Counted from the stretch's first letter, positions 49,884-58,924 are shown. The stretch: 64,000 nt of DNA from JAVBRD01 sp031548365 (GCA_031548365.1 JAVBRD010000022.1:24875-88874); one strand, 5' to 3'. Numbers and translations: made by a program. The notes: generated by a model from the sequence alone, not told the origin.

Positions 49884-51443
49884 CTATGGCTGCAGCCGAT
49901 ACTCCATAGCGTCGACGAGCGCTTCCAAGCTTGCCTCGATGATGTCGGTCGATACGCCGACGGTGCTCCAGTTTTTTTCGCCGTCGGTGGACTCGATGAG
50001 CACGCGCACCTGAGCAGCCGTCGCTCGCATGGAATCGATCACCCTGACCTTGAAGTCAACCAGCTTGATGTCGTTTATGGCGGGGTAGAATGCCCCAAGG
50101 CAGCGGCGGAGCGCGTTGTCGAGTGCGTTGACGGGGCCTTCTCCCTCCGCGGCGGTGATTTCCGATTTTTCACCAACGCGGATTTTGATGATGGCCGACG
50201 CGCTGCATTCACCCTGACGCGGCTCGCCTATGATCTTGAAGTACTCGATGGCAAAGTGCGGCGTAAAGCAACCCAGCTGTTTGCGCACAAGCAGTTCAAA
50301 CGAGCTCTCCGCGCCCTCAAACTGATAGCCGCCGTACTCGAGTTCCTTGAGTTTGGCGACCATGGCTTGCGTCTCGGGCGAATCCTTATCCAAATGGGGC
50401 TTGAACTTGCGAATGGTCGAGAGCATGGCCCCGCGCCCCGCGACTTCGCTCATCAGCAGATGCCGTTCGTTGCCAACAGCGGCCGGATCGACGTGCTCGA
50501 AGGTTTGTGTGTTTTTGCGCACGCCGTCCACGTGCATGCCGCCTTTGTGTGTGAATGCGCTCCTGCCTACGTATGGAAGATAGGGGGAGAGCACGAGGTT
50601 GGCGATTTCGGCCACACTTCGTGCTGTGCGTGTAAGGAGAATGAGTTTATCTGCGGAAATGAGCTCATATCCGAGCTTGATTTGCAGCGTACCAATGATG
50701 GTGGCCAGGTTTGCGTTGCCACAGCGCTCTCCGATGCCAATGATCGTCCCCTGCACCTGGCGTGCGCCCGCCTCGACCGCGGCGATGGAGCCCGCGACGG
50801 CAACCCCCGCGTCGTTGTGGCAATGAATGCCGATCACGGCGGGGTAGTCGCGTTTCATCACTTCCGATGTGATCCGCGCGATTTCAGCGGGCAACGTGCC
50901 GCCATTTGTGTCGCAGAGCGCGAGCGTCGTCGCCCCTCCCGCGATGGCGGCGTCCAGCGTCTTGAGCGCGTAAGCTGGATTCAGCCTGTAACCGTCGAAA
51001 AAGTGCTCGGCGTCAAACACGACCTCGCGCCCCTCGCTCGTGAGCAAAGAGAGCGTGTCGGAGATCATTTCGAGGTTTTCATCAAGTGATGTCCGCAGAA
51101 CATCGGAGACGTGGAACGCCGAACTTTTCCCAAAGACGGCAATGGTGCAGGTCTCAGCGCGAAGCAGGGATGTGACCTGCGTGTCCGCGCGGGCAGCCGC
51201 GCCCGAACGGCGCGTACTCCCGAACGCCGTGATTTTCGCGCGAAGTCCAAGCGTGCGCACCTGCGCGAAAAAGGCCATGTCCTTGGGATTGGAGCCGGGG
51301 TTGCCCGCCTCGATGTAACCAACGCCAAGATCGTCTAGCGCGCGCGCGACAGCCAACTTGTCGCGAACAGAAAACGTAACGGCCTCCGACTGCGCGCCGT
51401 CACGAAGGGTTGTGTCAAATACGCTGATCTTCAAGATGCTCAC
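49884..51443 (-). CDS. cimA: (R)-citramalate synthase
   Basis: Condenses pyruvate with acetyl-CoA to citramalate, a threonine-independent entry to isoleucine. 519 aa of the DRE-TIM family: N-terminal FDTTLRDGAQSEAVTFSV, IHCHNDAGVAVAGS with metal His residues, the linker, and a C-terminal regulatory LeuA-dimer domain (about 390-515). The SEAVTFS run after the DGAQ and AFTHKGGMHVDGV are features of the long CimA/LeuA2 group rather than true LeuA. It overlaps leuA by 29 nt. The substrate choice is by family pattern. Confidence 0.88.
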   Translation of the reverse strand: MSILKISVFDTTLRDGAQSEAVTFSVRDKLAVARALDDLGVGYIEAGNPGSNPKDMAFFAQVRTLGLRAKITAFGSTRRSGAAARADTQVTSLLRAETCTIAVFGKSSAFHVSDVLRTSLDENLEMISDTLSLLTSEGREVVFDAEHFFDGYRLNPAYALKTLDAAIAGGATTLALCDTNGGTLPAEIARITSEVMKRDYPAVIGIHCHNDAGVAVAGSIAAVEAGARQVQGTIIGIGERCGNANLATIIGTLQIKLGYELISADKLILLTRTARSVAEIANLVLSPYLPYVGRSAFTHKGGMHVDGVRKNTQTFEHVDPAAVGNERHLLMSEVAGRGAMLSTIRKFKPHLDKDSPETQAMVAKLKELEYGGYQFEGAESSFELLVRKQLGCFTPHFAIEYFKIIGEPRQGECSASAIIKIRVGEKSEITAAEGEGPVNALDNALRRCLGAFYPAINDIKLVDFKVRVIDSMRATAAQVRVLIESTDGEKNWSTVGVSTDIIEASLEALVDAMEYRLQP

Positions 51444-52956
51444 CCTTGCCTTCCGTGACGAATAGCATTCGGTTGATTGCGGAGAGGTACGCGTGGAGTG
51501 TCGCCTCCACTACGTCGGTGGATAGTCCTTTGCCCGAATACACGCGGTCGCCTTTGCGGATGCGCACAAGACATTCACCCAGCGCGTCCGGGCCGTCCGT
51601 CACGGCGCTTAAAGCGAAATGCTCAAGCGTGAAGCCGTTGCCGACGATCTTGTCCACGGCGCGGAAAGAGGCCTCAACCGGTCCGTTCCCGATCGCGACG
51701 CGCTCATACAGCTGCTCGTCTTTTTTCAAGCGAACGCTCGCTGTGGACGTGATCGTGTTGCCTGAGTTGACGACGAAGCGGTCAAGGGTGTATGTTTGCG
51801 GAACCTGTCCAACGCGATCGGTGACGAGAGCCTCCAACTCGCTGTCGGTCACCCCTTTGCGCTTGTCGCACAGCGCTTTGAACTGCGCGAACACGGCGGA
51901 GAGCTGATCGCCGCTGAGCGTGAGGCCCATTTCGGTCAAACGTTCCTCGAACGCGTGCCGTCCCGAGTGCTTTCCAAGAATCATGCGGTTGGAAGGGAGT
52001 CCGATCGATTGCGGTGTCATAATTTCATACGTCTCGCGGTTCATCATTACACCGTGCTGGTGGATGCCGGCTTCGTGCGAAAATGCGTTTGTGCCCACGA
52101 TGGGCTTGTTGGGCGCGATCGCCATGCCGGTGATGGTTGACAAGAGCTTACTGGAACGGTAAATCTGTGCGGTGGCGACCGAGCACTCAGCGCTTAAGAG
52201 GTCTCGCCGTGTATTGAGCGCCATCACGATTTCCTCAAGAGCCGCGTTGCCCGCGCGCTCACCGATGCCGTTGAGCGTGCACTCAACCTGCGTCGCGCCC
52301 GCGCGAACGCCGGAGATGGAGTTGGCTACGGCCATTCCGAGGTCGTTGTGGCAGTGAACCGACAAGATGGCGTTGCCGATGCCTTCTGTGTGTTTTCTGA
52401 CATAGGCGACCAGCTCCTCGAACTCACCCGGTGTCGCGTAGCCCACCGTGTCTGTGACGTTGATGATGGCCGCGCCGCTCCTGATGGCTGCCGCGTAGAC
52501 CCTCACAAGGAAGTCACGATCGCTCCTCGACGCGTCCTCGGCGGAAAACTCGACGCATTCGCACAGGCTTTTTGCGTATGCGACACACTCCGTGACGCGT
52601 GTGAGCACCTGCTCGGGCGTCATGCGCAGCTTGTCCCGCATGTGGATTGCGCTTGTTGCGATGAACAGGTGTATCATGGGGGAGAAGGCGTTTTTGACCG
52701 ACTCGTAGGATGTGTCGATGTCGGAGAGGACACAGCGCGCAAGCGAAGCGACAGAGCATCGCGCCACCGTCGCAGCCACAGCCTTGACTGCGTCAAAGTC
52801 CCCCGGTGAGGACGCGGAAAAACCGGCTTCGATCACGTCTACACCCAAGGCCTCAAGTTGTTTGGCCACCTCTATTTTTTCCGATATCGTCATGCTGCAA
52901 CCTGGGGATTGCTCCCCGTCGCGCAGGGTGGTATCGAATATCCTGATCACTGCCAT
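51415..52956 (-). CDS. leuA: 2-isopropylmalate synthase
   Basis: First enzyme of leucine synthesis (2-ketoisovalerate plus acetyl-CoA). 513 aa: FDTTLRDGEQSPGCSM, SVHCHNDLGMAVANS, NGIGERAGNAALEE, FSHEAGIHQHGV and a C-terminal allosteric domain (about 390-505), where leucine binds in characterised enzymes. ATG after AAAAGGGG. Followed by overlapping cimA. No leuBCD or ilv genes are present here. The leader is short (about 110 nt) and shows no T-box. Confidence 0.92.
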   Translation of the reverse strand: MAVIRIFDTTLRDGEQSPGCSMTISEKIEVAKQLEALGVDVIEAGFSASSPGDFDAVKAVAATVARCSVASLARCVLSDIDTSYESVKNAFSPMIHLFIATSAIHMRDKLRMTPEQVLTRVTECVAYAKSLCECVEFSAEDASRSDRDFLVRVYAAAIRSGAAIINVTDTVGYATPGEFEELVAYVRKHTEGIGNAILSVHCHNDLGMAVANSISGVRAGATQVECTLNGIGERAGNAALEEIVMALNTRRDLLSAECSVATAQIYRSSKLLSTITGMAIAPNKPIVGTNAFSHEAGIHQHGVMMNRETYEIMTPQSIGLPSNRMILGKHSGRHAFEERLTEMGLTLSGDQLSAVFAQFKALCDKRKGVTDSELEALVTDRVGQVPQTYTLDRFVVNSGNTITSTASVRLKKDEQLYERVAIGNGPVEASFRAVDKIVGNGFTLEHFALSAVTDGPDALGECLVRIRKGDRVYSGKGLSTDVVEATLHAYLSAINRMLFVTEGKGEHLEDQRI

Positions 52957-53020
52957 GGTTTTGCCCCTTTTGCGTGCGTATTAACTTCAACACTTTCGCC
53001 GGTCAGGACAAAAATCCTGC

Positions 53021-53055
53021 AAAAACTAAGCCCCGCCCGGAAAACCGGACGAGGC
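53021..53055 (-). terminator. Terminator of the rpsF-ssb-rpsR operon
   Basis: Minus-strand stem GCCTCGTCCGG with CCGGGCGGGGC (11 bp with two G-T pairs, TTTT loop, 53030-53055), followed by TTAGTTTTTG. It lies 15 nt past the rpsR stop. Confidence 0.85.
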
Positions 53056-53069
53056 GGGCGCAGTGTTCT

Positions 53070-53351
53070 TTATTCCTGTGAGAATGGCAAAAGCGCGATG
53101 TGGCGCGCCTCTTTGATCCTCGAAGACAGCTGGCGCTGATGCTTTGCGCAGTTGCCGGTCATGCGGCGGGGCAAAATTTTGCCGCGCTCGGAAAGGAAGC
53201 GGCGCAAGCGCACAACATCCTTGTAATCAATGTGCTCGACTTTGTCAACGCACCACTGACACGCTTTCCTCTTGGGGCGGCGGCCGCGTGGGCGCTTGCC
53301 GCGGTCATCACCATCGCTGGGGCCGCGGTTTGAACGCCGATCTTCAGACAT
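53070..53351 (-). CDS. rpsR: Small ribosomal subunit protein bS18
   Basis: 93-aa 30S protein that pairs with S6. A basic, Arg/Gly-rich N-terminal tail precedes the conserved core VDKVEHIDYKDVVRLRRFLS and RRMTGNCAKHQRQL. Cys residues in CQWC and the GNCAKH segment suggest a zinc-binding (C+) form. Third gene of the standard rpsF-ssb-rpsR operon. Confidence 0.96.
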   Translation of the reverse strand: MSEDRRSNRGPSDGDDRGKRPRGRRPKRKACQWCVDKVEHIDYKDVVRLRRFLSERGKILPRRMTGNCAKHQRQLSSRIKEARHIALLPFSQE

Positions 53352-53393
53352 TTCGTAAACCCTCCCTTGGGCTAGTCAATCATTAGAAGGAAA

Positions 53394-53822
53394 CTAGAAT
53401 GGCAATTCGTCGTCATCAGCCGATTCAAAGCCGCCGCCGTCAGAAATCTGAGGGGACGCGCCCGAGGGCGATGTTCCACCGAAGCTGCCGCCTCCGCCGC
53501 CGTCATTGGAGCGGGAAAGGAATTGCACCTCGTCGGACTGAATCTCGATGACAAAACGCTTTGAGCCGTCCTGCGCTTCATAATTGCGGGTGTGCAGTTC
53601 GCCTGACACCGCAACTGATGAACCCTTTTTAAGGAACTTCGCGCAGTTTTCCGCCTGTTGCCGCCAAGCGACCACGGGGAAGAAGTCCGCCTCGCGAACA
53701 CCCTGCTGGTTGACAAAACGGCGGTTGACGGCCACTGAAAAATTGCAGACAGAAACGCCGCTCGGCAGGGTCCTGAGCTCAGGATCCCTCGTCAGGTTGC
53801 CAATCACCACAATACGGTTCAT
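53394..53822 (-). CDS. ssb: Single-stranded DNA-binding protein
   Basis: Coats ssDNA in replication and repair. 142 aa: OB fold starting NRIVVIGNLTRDPELR, with FFPVVAWRQQAENCAKFL, a Gly/Ser-rich linker (about 107-130) and the acidic protein-docking tip DDDELPF. It lies between rpsF and rpsR as usual. Confidence 0.96.
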   Translation of the reverse strand: MNRIVVIGNLTRDPELRTLPSGVSVCNFSVAVNRRFVNQQGVREADFFPVVAWRQQAENCAKFLKKGSSVAVSGELHTRNYEAQDGSKRFVIEIQSDEVQFLSRSNDGGGGGSFGGTSPSGASPQISDGGGFESADDDELPF

Positions 53823-53859
53823 TATGCGGACACCTGCACTTTCAACGTCCCTGCAACTG

Positions 53860-54150
53860 CTACTCTGCCGGTTTGCGGGTCACCAGATAACGAATCACAC
53901 TGTCGCTGATCTGCAGGTTGCGCTCGATCTCCCGGGGGAGTTCGGGGCCGCCCGTGAAATGCATCAGCACATAGTAACCTTCGTTCATGTCGTTGATCGG
54001 GTACGCCAAACGGCGCTTGCCCATGTCATCGACTTTGTCCACCGTGCCGTTATTCTTTGTCACAACGTCCGAAAACCTGGCGATTAACTCGGCCCTCGGC
54101 TCGTCTTCCACGGCAACGTTGATGATGTACATGACTTCATACTTGTTCAT
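53860..54150 (-). CDS. rpsF: Small ribosomal subunit protein bS6
   Basis: 96-aa 30S protein. ATG 54150 has AAGGAGG about 8 nt upstream; an in-frame start 23 codons earlier would read through the leader hairpin. Conserved parts are MNKYEVMYIINV, KRRLAYPINDMNEGYYVL and the ERNLQISDSVIRYLVTR end. First gene of the operon; preceded by a probable S6:S18 leader. Confidence 0.96.
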   Translation of the reverse strand: MNKYEVMYIINVAVEDEPRAELIARFSDVVTKNNGTVDKVDDMGKRRLAYPINDMNEGYYVLMHFTGGPELPREIERNLQISDSVIRYLVTRKPAE

Positions 54151-54177
54151 CTTCGCTTCACCTCCTTTTGGACTTTG

Positions 54178-54202
54178 GCCCCGCGTAAGCGAATCGCGGA
54201 GC
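54178..54202 (-). promoter_or_regulatory. Probable S6:S18 leader hairpin
   Basis: Minus-strand stem GCTCCGCG with CGCGGGGC (8 bp, one G-T) lies about 25 nt before rpsF. Known rpsF leaders bind the S6:S18 dimer through a hairpin with an exposed CCG; here CCG lies within the arm. Identification is by position and this partial match. Confidence 0.45.
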
Positions 54203-54224
54203 AAGGAACAATTACGCAATTTTC

Positions 54225-54253
54225 ATCATATCACAGACAAATGGGCTTGGCAA
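54225..54253 (-). promoter_or_regulatory. Promoter of rpsF-ssb-rpsR
   Basis: -35 TTGCCA (54248-54253), 17-nt spacer, -10 TATGAT (54225-54230) with TGA extended -10. It lies between the gpmI stop and the leader hairpin. Confidence 0.75.
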
Positions 54254-54279
54254 GATAAAAATCTCTTCACGGGTGCAAT

Positions 54280-55833
54280 TCAGTCGGTCAGCAAGCTTTC
54301 GCCCGACATCTCCGCGGGCTTTGCGATGCCCATGAGCTCAAGCATGGTGGGGGAGACATCGGCAAGGCGGCCGCCCGCTCGGATTCTACGTCCCTTCATG
54401 CGGGGATCGACCACAATAAAAGGCACGGGATTGGTGGTGTGCGCGGTGAACGGCTCGTCCGTATCCTGATCGACCATCAGGTCGGCGTTGCCGTGGTCCG
54501 CGGTCACAATCGCTTGTCCGCCGGACGCAAGCGCAGCGGTGACCACCAGTTTAACGCAATCGTCGACCGCTTTCACAGCCATTTTTGCCGCGTCCATGAT
54601 ACCCGTGTGCCCCACCATGTCGCAGTTGGCAAAGTTGAGGATCATCGCGTCGTAAACGCCCGACTCGATGCGCTTAACCGCTTCCGCTGCGATCTCGTAA
54701 GCGCTCATCTCAGGCTTGAGGTCAAACGTCGCGACTTCCGGCGTGGGGATGAGCGCGCGATCCTCGCCTTTGTTGGGTTTTTCTGTGCCGCCGTTAAAGA
54801 AATAGGTCACATGCGCGTACTTCGTTGTCTCTGCGATGCGCAGCTGTGTTTTTCCGTTTGCCGCGAGCGTTTCACCCATCGTTGTGCGCGGTTCGCTTTT
54901 TGTGTTCTCTGTCATGTACGCGACGCCGACGTTGGTGAATGTCGCGTCATACTGCGTCATCGAGACAAAATGGACGTCACGGTGGCCGCCTGCGCGCGGG
55001 AATTTGTCAAAGTCGGGGTGGATGATCGCCTGTGAGAGCTCGCGAGCGCGGTCGGGGCGGAAGTTGAAGAAAATGATCGCGTCGCCGTCCGAGATGGTCG
55101 CGACCGGCTGGCGGTCGGCGCTTACGATGACGGTCGGCTTGACAAATTCGTCAAAGACATCTTTTTCATACGACTTGATCATCGCGACTTTCGCGTTCTC
55201 CGCGGCATCGCCGAGGCCAAGATACATCGCTTCCCACGCCTTTTGCACGCGATCCCACTGTGTGTCGCGGTCCATCGCGTAGTACCGCCCCGAAACGGTG
55301 GCGATTTTGCCGAAACTGCGCTTCTTCAGCTCCGCGTCGAGTCCCGCGAGGAACTCTCTTCCGCTGGCGGGGGGCACGTCGCGCCCGTCCATGAACGCGT
55401 GAATGTACACGTCCGGCAAGCCTTGAGCCTTGGCCATGTCCACCAGCGCGAGCAGGTGCTCGACATGACTGTGCACGCCGCCATCGCTGACCAGCCCCAT
55501 CAGGTGGAGCTTGTGACCTTTCGCGGCTTGACACGCCTTGACAAGAACGGGGTTGCTGAAGAACGAACCGTCCCGGATGAACTTGGTGATGCGGGTGAAT
55601 TCCTGGACGACGACGCGTCCCGCGCCAAGATTCTGGTGCCCAACCTCGCTGTTACCCATCTGACCGTCGGGAAGCCCGACGTCCATGCCTGACGCGCTGA
55701 TCGCGCCGCTCGGGTACTCGTTCATCAGCGATGTGATGAAGGGCGTGCCTTGCTGCTTGATGGCGTTGTCCTTCGCGTCGTCGCGAAGCCCAAAGCCGTC
55801 CATGATGATCAACGCGGTGATCGGTCTTGCCAT
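54280..55833 (-). CDS. gpmI: 2,3-bisphosphoglycerate-independent phosphoglycerate mutase
   Basis: Interconverts 3- and 2-phosphoglycerate via a phosphoserine. 517 aa alkaline-phosphatase-fold enzyme: IIMDGFGLRDD, the nucleophile Ser in GNSEVGHQNLGAGR, HSHVEHL, DGRDVPPASG and VTADHGNADLM with metal ligands. ATG after AAGGAGG. Follows tpiA after 161 nt, so glycolytic lower-half genes are grouped; no eno is present in the window. Confidence 0.96.
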   Translation of the reverse strand: MARPITALIIMDGFGLRDDAKDNAIKQQGTPFITSLMNEYPSGAISASGMDVGLPDGQMGNSEVGHQNLGAGRVVVQEFTRITKFIRDGSFFSNPVLVKACQAAKGHKLHLMGLVSDGGVHSHVEHLLALVDMAKAQGLPDVYIHAFMDGRDVPPASGREFLAGLDAELKKRSFGKIATVSGRYYAMDRDTQWDRVQKAWEAMYLGLGDAAENAKVAMIKSYEKDVFDEFVKPTVIVSADRQPVATISDGDAIIFFNFRPDRARELSQAIIHPDFDKFPRAGGHRDVHFVSMTQYDATFTNVGVAYMTENTKSEPRTTMGETLAANGKTQLRIAETTKYAHVTYFFNGGTEKPNKGEDRALIPTPEVATFDLKPEMSAYEIAAEAVKRIESGVYDAMILNFANCDMVGHTGIMDAAKMAVKAVDDCVKLVVTAALASGGQAIVTADHGNADLMVDQDTDEPFTAHTTNPVPFIVVDPRMKGRRIRAGGRLADVSPTMLELMGIAKPAEMSGESLLTD

Positions 55834-55994
55834 AGTAAACCTCCTTAAATGCGTTTGGCGCGGGGACGCCTGGGCCTCCGCACACCCTCAGACCTCTTAA
55901 CCGATGTGGCGCGTCCAGAGGTGAGCCTGGGGCGCTGCGCTCCTAAGTGCTGTCCCACAAACACGCCGGGCCGCTTGCGCGTCCCGGCGATGGG
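55834..55994. other. Spacer between tpiA and gpmI
   Basis: 161 nt with a CCGGG/CCCGG inverted repeat near the tpiA stop but no T-run. No promoter stands out. It may carry RNA structure that adjusts gpmI relative to tpiA, but nothing specific is recognised. Confidence 0.35.
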
Positions 55995-56759
55995 TTACAT
56001 GGTGCTGTCCGCCGCTTTGACAATCGCGGCGAAATCTGGAGCCTTTAAGCTTGCTCCCCCGATAAGCCCGCCGTCGATGTTGGGCTGGCCCATGAGTCCC
56101 TGGGCGTTCGCGGCGTTCATGCTCCCGCCGTATTGTATACGCAGGGCGCCGGCTGCGCCTTCGCCGTAAAGGAGACCAACGTTTTTGCGGATAAAAGCCA
56201 CGACCTCCTCGGCTTGCTCGTCGGTTGCGGTGCGCCCGGTGCCGATAGCCCAGACCGGTTCATACGCGATGACGACCTTCTGAACGTCAGATTCCGCCAC
56301 GCCCGCGAAGGCGGCGACGGTTTGCCTCTCGACTACGCTGAACGTGTTCCCGCTTTCGCGCTCGGCGAGCAGCTCGCCAACGCAGACGATGGGGGTCAAC
56401 CCCGCCGCGAGCGCGGCATTTGTACGCTTGTTGACCGACTCATCGGTTTCGCCGAAGAACTGCCGACGCTCGCTGTGGCCAATAACGACGTAAGTCGCAC
56501 CACACGCCTTGAGCATATCGGCCGATATTTCGCCAGTAAACGCGCCGCTCGCGGCCCAGTGCACATTCTGCGCGCCCACACCGATTCCCGATCCCTTGAG
56601 CGCATCCGCGACAGAGGCGATATCAACGAAGGGGACGCATACGGCAACTTCACAGCGATGACCTTTGAGCTGCTCCTTGAGCTCGTTGGCGAGAACGGCG
56701 GCCTCCATGGGCGTTTTGTTCATCTTCCAGTTGCCGGCGATAAACGGTTTCCTTAGCAT
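55995..56759 (-). CDS. tpiA: Triosephosphate isomerase
   Basis: Interconverts DHAP and GAP. 254 aa from ATG 56759 with CTGGAGG upstream (an in-frame TTG five codons earlier is ignored). Active-site residues are seen in FIAGNWKMN (Lys), VIGHSERRQ (His) and AYEPVWAIGTG (Glu), with the phosphate loop QYGGSMN. It follows pgk after about 20 nt. Confidence 0.96.
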   Translation of the reverse strand: MLRKPFIAGNWKMNKTPMEAAVLANELKEQLKGHRCEVAVCVPFVDIASVADALKGSGIGVGAQNVHWAASGAFTGEISADMLKACGATYVVIGHSERRQFFGETDESVNKRTNAALAAGLTPIVCVGELLAERESGNTFSVVERQTVAAFAGVAESDVQKVVIAYEPVWAIGTGRTATDEQAEEVVAFIRKNVGLLYGEGAAGALRIQYGGSMNAANAQGLMGQPNIDGGLIGGASLKAPDFAAIVKAADSTM

Positions 56760-56780
56760 TGTAACCTCCAGCAATCGGAA

Positions 56781-57971
56781 TTATTTGTCGTTGAGCGCTG
56801 CAACACCCGGCAAAATGAGGCCTTCGATGAACTCAAGCGATGCGCCGCCGCCTGTGGAGATGTGCGTCATTTTGTCGGCAAAACCCATCTGCTCGACAGC
56901 CGCCGCGGAATCGCCGCCTCCTATGATGGTCGTGCCTTTGCAGTCCGCCATGGCCTGCGCGACCGCGCGTGTGCCCTCGGCAAAGTTAGGGAACTCAAAG
57001 ACGCCCATGGGGCCGTTCCAGATAACAGTCGCGGCGGGTTTTATGGATTCGGCAAAAAGCTTGCGGGTTTCCGGCCCGATGTCCAGACCCTCAAAGCCTT
57101 CGGGGATGCTGTTCGCCGGAACGATTTTTCGTTCTGAGTCGTTTTTGAACTCGGACGCAGCCACTGTATCAACGGGCAGGAGGAGTTTGACGCCTTTGTC
57201 TTTGGCTTTTTGCATCAGGTCTTTGGCCAGATCGAGCTTGTCGGCCTCAAAGCGGGAGTTGCCCACGTTCGCGCCCATGGCTTTTTGGAACGTGTAGGCC
57301 ATCGCGCCGCCGATGATGAGGGTGTCGACCTTCTCGAGCAGGTTGTTGATGACGCCGATTTTGTCGGAGACCTTGAGGCCGCCCAGGATAGCGACGAAGG
57401 GCCGCGCGGGGTTGTCCAGCGCTTTACCGAGGATATCCAGCTCCTTGCCGATCAAGTAGCCCGCCACGGCGGGGAGGTATGCGGCCACACCTGCGGTGGA
57501 GGCGTGCGCGCGGTGCGCGGTGCCAAACGCGTCATTGACGTAGACGTTGGCGAGCGAGGCCAGCTCCTTGGCGAACTCGGGCGCGTTTTTCTCTTCTTCT
57601 GGATGGAAACGGACATTCTCAAGAAGAACGACTTCGCCGTCCTTGGCATTTGATACGGCGGCCTTTGCGCTTTCGCCAATGACGTCGGACGCGAGCACGA
57701 CCGGCTGGCCCAGAAGCTCACCCAAACGGCGCGCGACGGGAGCCATGGAGTACTTGGGGTCAAATCCGCCTTTTGGACGCCCGAGATGCGAGCACAAGAT
57801 GACGCGCGCCTTCCGCTCGATCAGCGCTTTGATTGTGGGAAGAGCGCCCACGATGCGGTTGTCATCCGTGATGTTCTTGTTCTCGTCAAGCGGCACATTG
57901 AAATCAACGCGGACCAGAACTTTTTTTCCGCCGACTTGGATGTCGTCGATGGTTTTTTTGGCAAGTGCCAT
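56781..57971 (-). CDS. pgk: Phosphoglycerate kinase
   Basis: ATP-forming glycolytic enzyme. 396 aa from ATG 57971, preceded by AAGGGAG; the earlier in-frame start covers the promoter. Family segments are VLVRVDFNVPLDENKNITDD, SHLGRPKGGFDPKYSM, NDAFGTAHRAHAST, GGLKVSDKIGV and GGGDSAAAVEQMG near the nucleotide site. First gene of pgk-tpiA-gpmI. Confidence 0.97.
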   Translation of the reverse strand: MALAKKTIDDIQVGGKKVLVRVDFNVPLDENKNITDDNRIVGALPTIKALIERKARVILCSHLGRPKGGFDPKYSMAPVARRLGELLGQPVVLASDVIGESAKAAVSNAKDGEVVLLENVRFHPEEEKNAPEFAKELASLANVYVNDAFGTAHRAHASTAGVAAYLPAVAGYLIGKELDILGKALDNPARPFVAILGGLKVSDKIGVINNLLEKVDTLIIGGAMAYTFQKAMGANVGNSRFEADKLDLAKDLMQKAKDKGVKLLLPVDTVAASEFKNDSERKIVPANSIPEGFEGLDIGPETRKLFAESIKPAATVIWNGPMGVFEFPNFAEGTRAVAQAMADCKGTTIIGGGDSAAAVEQMGFADKMTHISTGGGASLEFIEGLILPGVAALNDK

Positions 57972-58005
57972 GGTATTCTCTCCCTTAACTACTTGTGATT
58001 CATTC

Positions 58006-58014
58006 ATTATACCA
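58006..58014 (-). promoter_or_regulatory. Promoter of pgk-tpiA-gpmI
   Basis: TGGTATAAT extended -10 (TATAAT at 58006-58011) about 35 nt before the pgk ATG. The -35 at 17-nt spacing (TGTTCC, 58029-58034) is weak. Confidence 0.7.
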
Positions 58015-58074
58015 CGTTCGCACCTTTTGGAACAGCGGCGCATTGTGTTTTCTTTCACAAAGTTTTTGCGGTGG

Positions 58075-58548
58075 CTATATCAGGCGCAAAGGCTTTTTCT
58101 TCCAGCCTTCTTCGCCATTGCGCCATATCGCGAATAGCTCGGACGCGTCTGTGCGCGAGAACAGGTCGATATACCGTTCGAAATGCTCCGCGAGCGGCAG
58201 CACGCTTAAAGAGGCGATATCGGTCCAAAAAACGCGTCCTTCATCACTGCTGATCAGCTCGCCCGCAAAGTCGTGTGTTTTGTAGAGGAAAACCAGGTAC
58301 CGTTCCCCAGTTTGATCGTTGTACCAGTCGACGACGCCGCAGTGCACAAGGTTTGTAACCGCAAGTCCGGTCTCCTCCAGTATTTCCCTCGCGGCTGACT
58401 CCACGATGCTCTCGCCAGGCTCGACATGCCCGCCCGGAAACGTGATGCCTTTCCAGCCTTTCACGCGCTCCTGAACGACCGCGCGCCCAAGATGCTTATC
58501 CACGACCATGGTCATCGTGGTCAGCTCACATGGCACAGACCTTGACAC
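58075..58548 (-). CDS. NUDIX hydrolase, 8-oxo-dGTP-diphosphatase-like
   Basis: 157-aa NUDIX protein. The Nudix box is complete (GGHVEPGESIVESAAREI, then LEETGL). Proteins with this N-terminus (TTMTMVVD) and WKGITFPGGH are usually annotated as MutT-like 8-oxo-dGTP diphosphatases; the substrate is not provable here. The start is uncertain between GTG 58548 and a GTG four codons in. It stands alone, divergent from ileS. Confidence 0.82.
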   Translation of the reverse strand: MSRSVPCELTTMTMVVDKHLGRAVVQERVKGWKGITFPGGHVEPGESIVESAAREILEETGLAVTNLVHCGVVDWYNDQTGERYLVFLYKTHDFAGELISSDEGRVFWTDIASLSVLPLAEHFERYIDLFSRTDASELFAIWRNGEEGWKKKPLRLI

Positions 58549-58616
58549 TCTACCACACGCCCTATCTTATCCAGTATTGCACAATTATAGCAATGAGCGT
58601 CATGGAACGCAAATTA

Positions 58617-58646
58617 TTGACATCATCAAACGCTGTATGCTATAAT
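58617..58646 (+). promoter_or_regulatory. Promoter of the ileS T-box leader
   Basis: -35 TTGACA (58617-58622), 18-nt spacer, -10 TATAAT (58641-58646) with TGC extended -10. Confidence 0.82.
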
Positions 58647-58652
58647 AAATAA

Positions 58653-58905
58653 ATAAACGCGATGATGGGGACGGGCGGCGTGCAAGGTGCAAGCGAACCG
58701 GGGGAGGTGGGAGCCCGGTGGCCGACGGCGCAGCCACATCACCCTTGAGTGGAGCTGCCGACATTGTATGCAGGCAGCTACGGATCCCACCGTTAACCGG
58801 GCGCGCATGATTGTGCGTAGATGAAGAGGGCGGCGTTGCCGTCAATTCGGGTGGTACCGCGAAGCAGAAGCTTCGTCCCGTGGTGGGGCGGGCTTTTTTA
58901 TTTTG
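58653..58905 (+). ncRNA. T-box riboswitch, isoleucine specific
   Basis: Leader sensing uncharged tRNA-Ile. Stem I has the typical apical part (CCGGGGGAGGTGGGAGCCCG) and a specifier ATC at 58738-58740 followed by A, then ACCCTTGAGT on the 3' side. The T-box core TTCGGGTGGTACCGCG is at 58846-58861. The terminator stem CGTCCC/GGGGCG (58874-58890) is followed by TTTTTTATTTT. ATC is an Ile codon and ileS follows, so specificity fits. Confidence 0.92.
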
Positions 58906-58924
58906 CCCTAAGGAGAATGACGAA

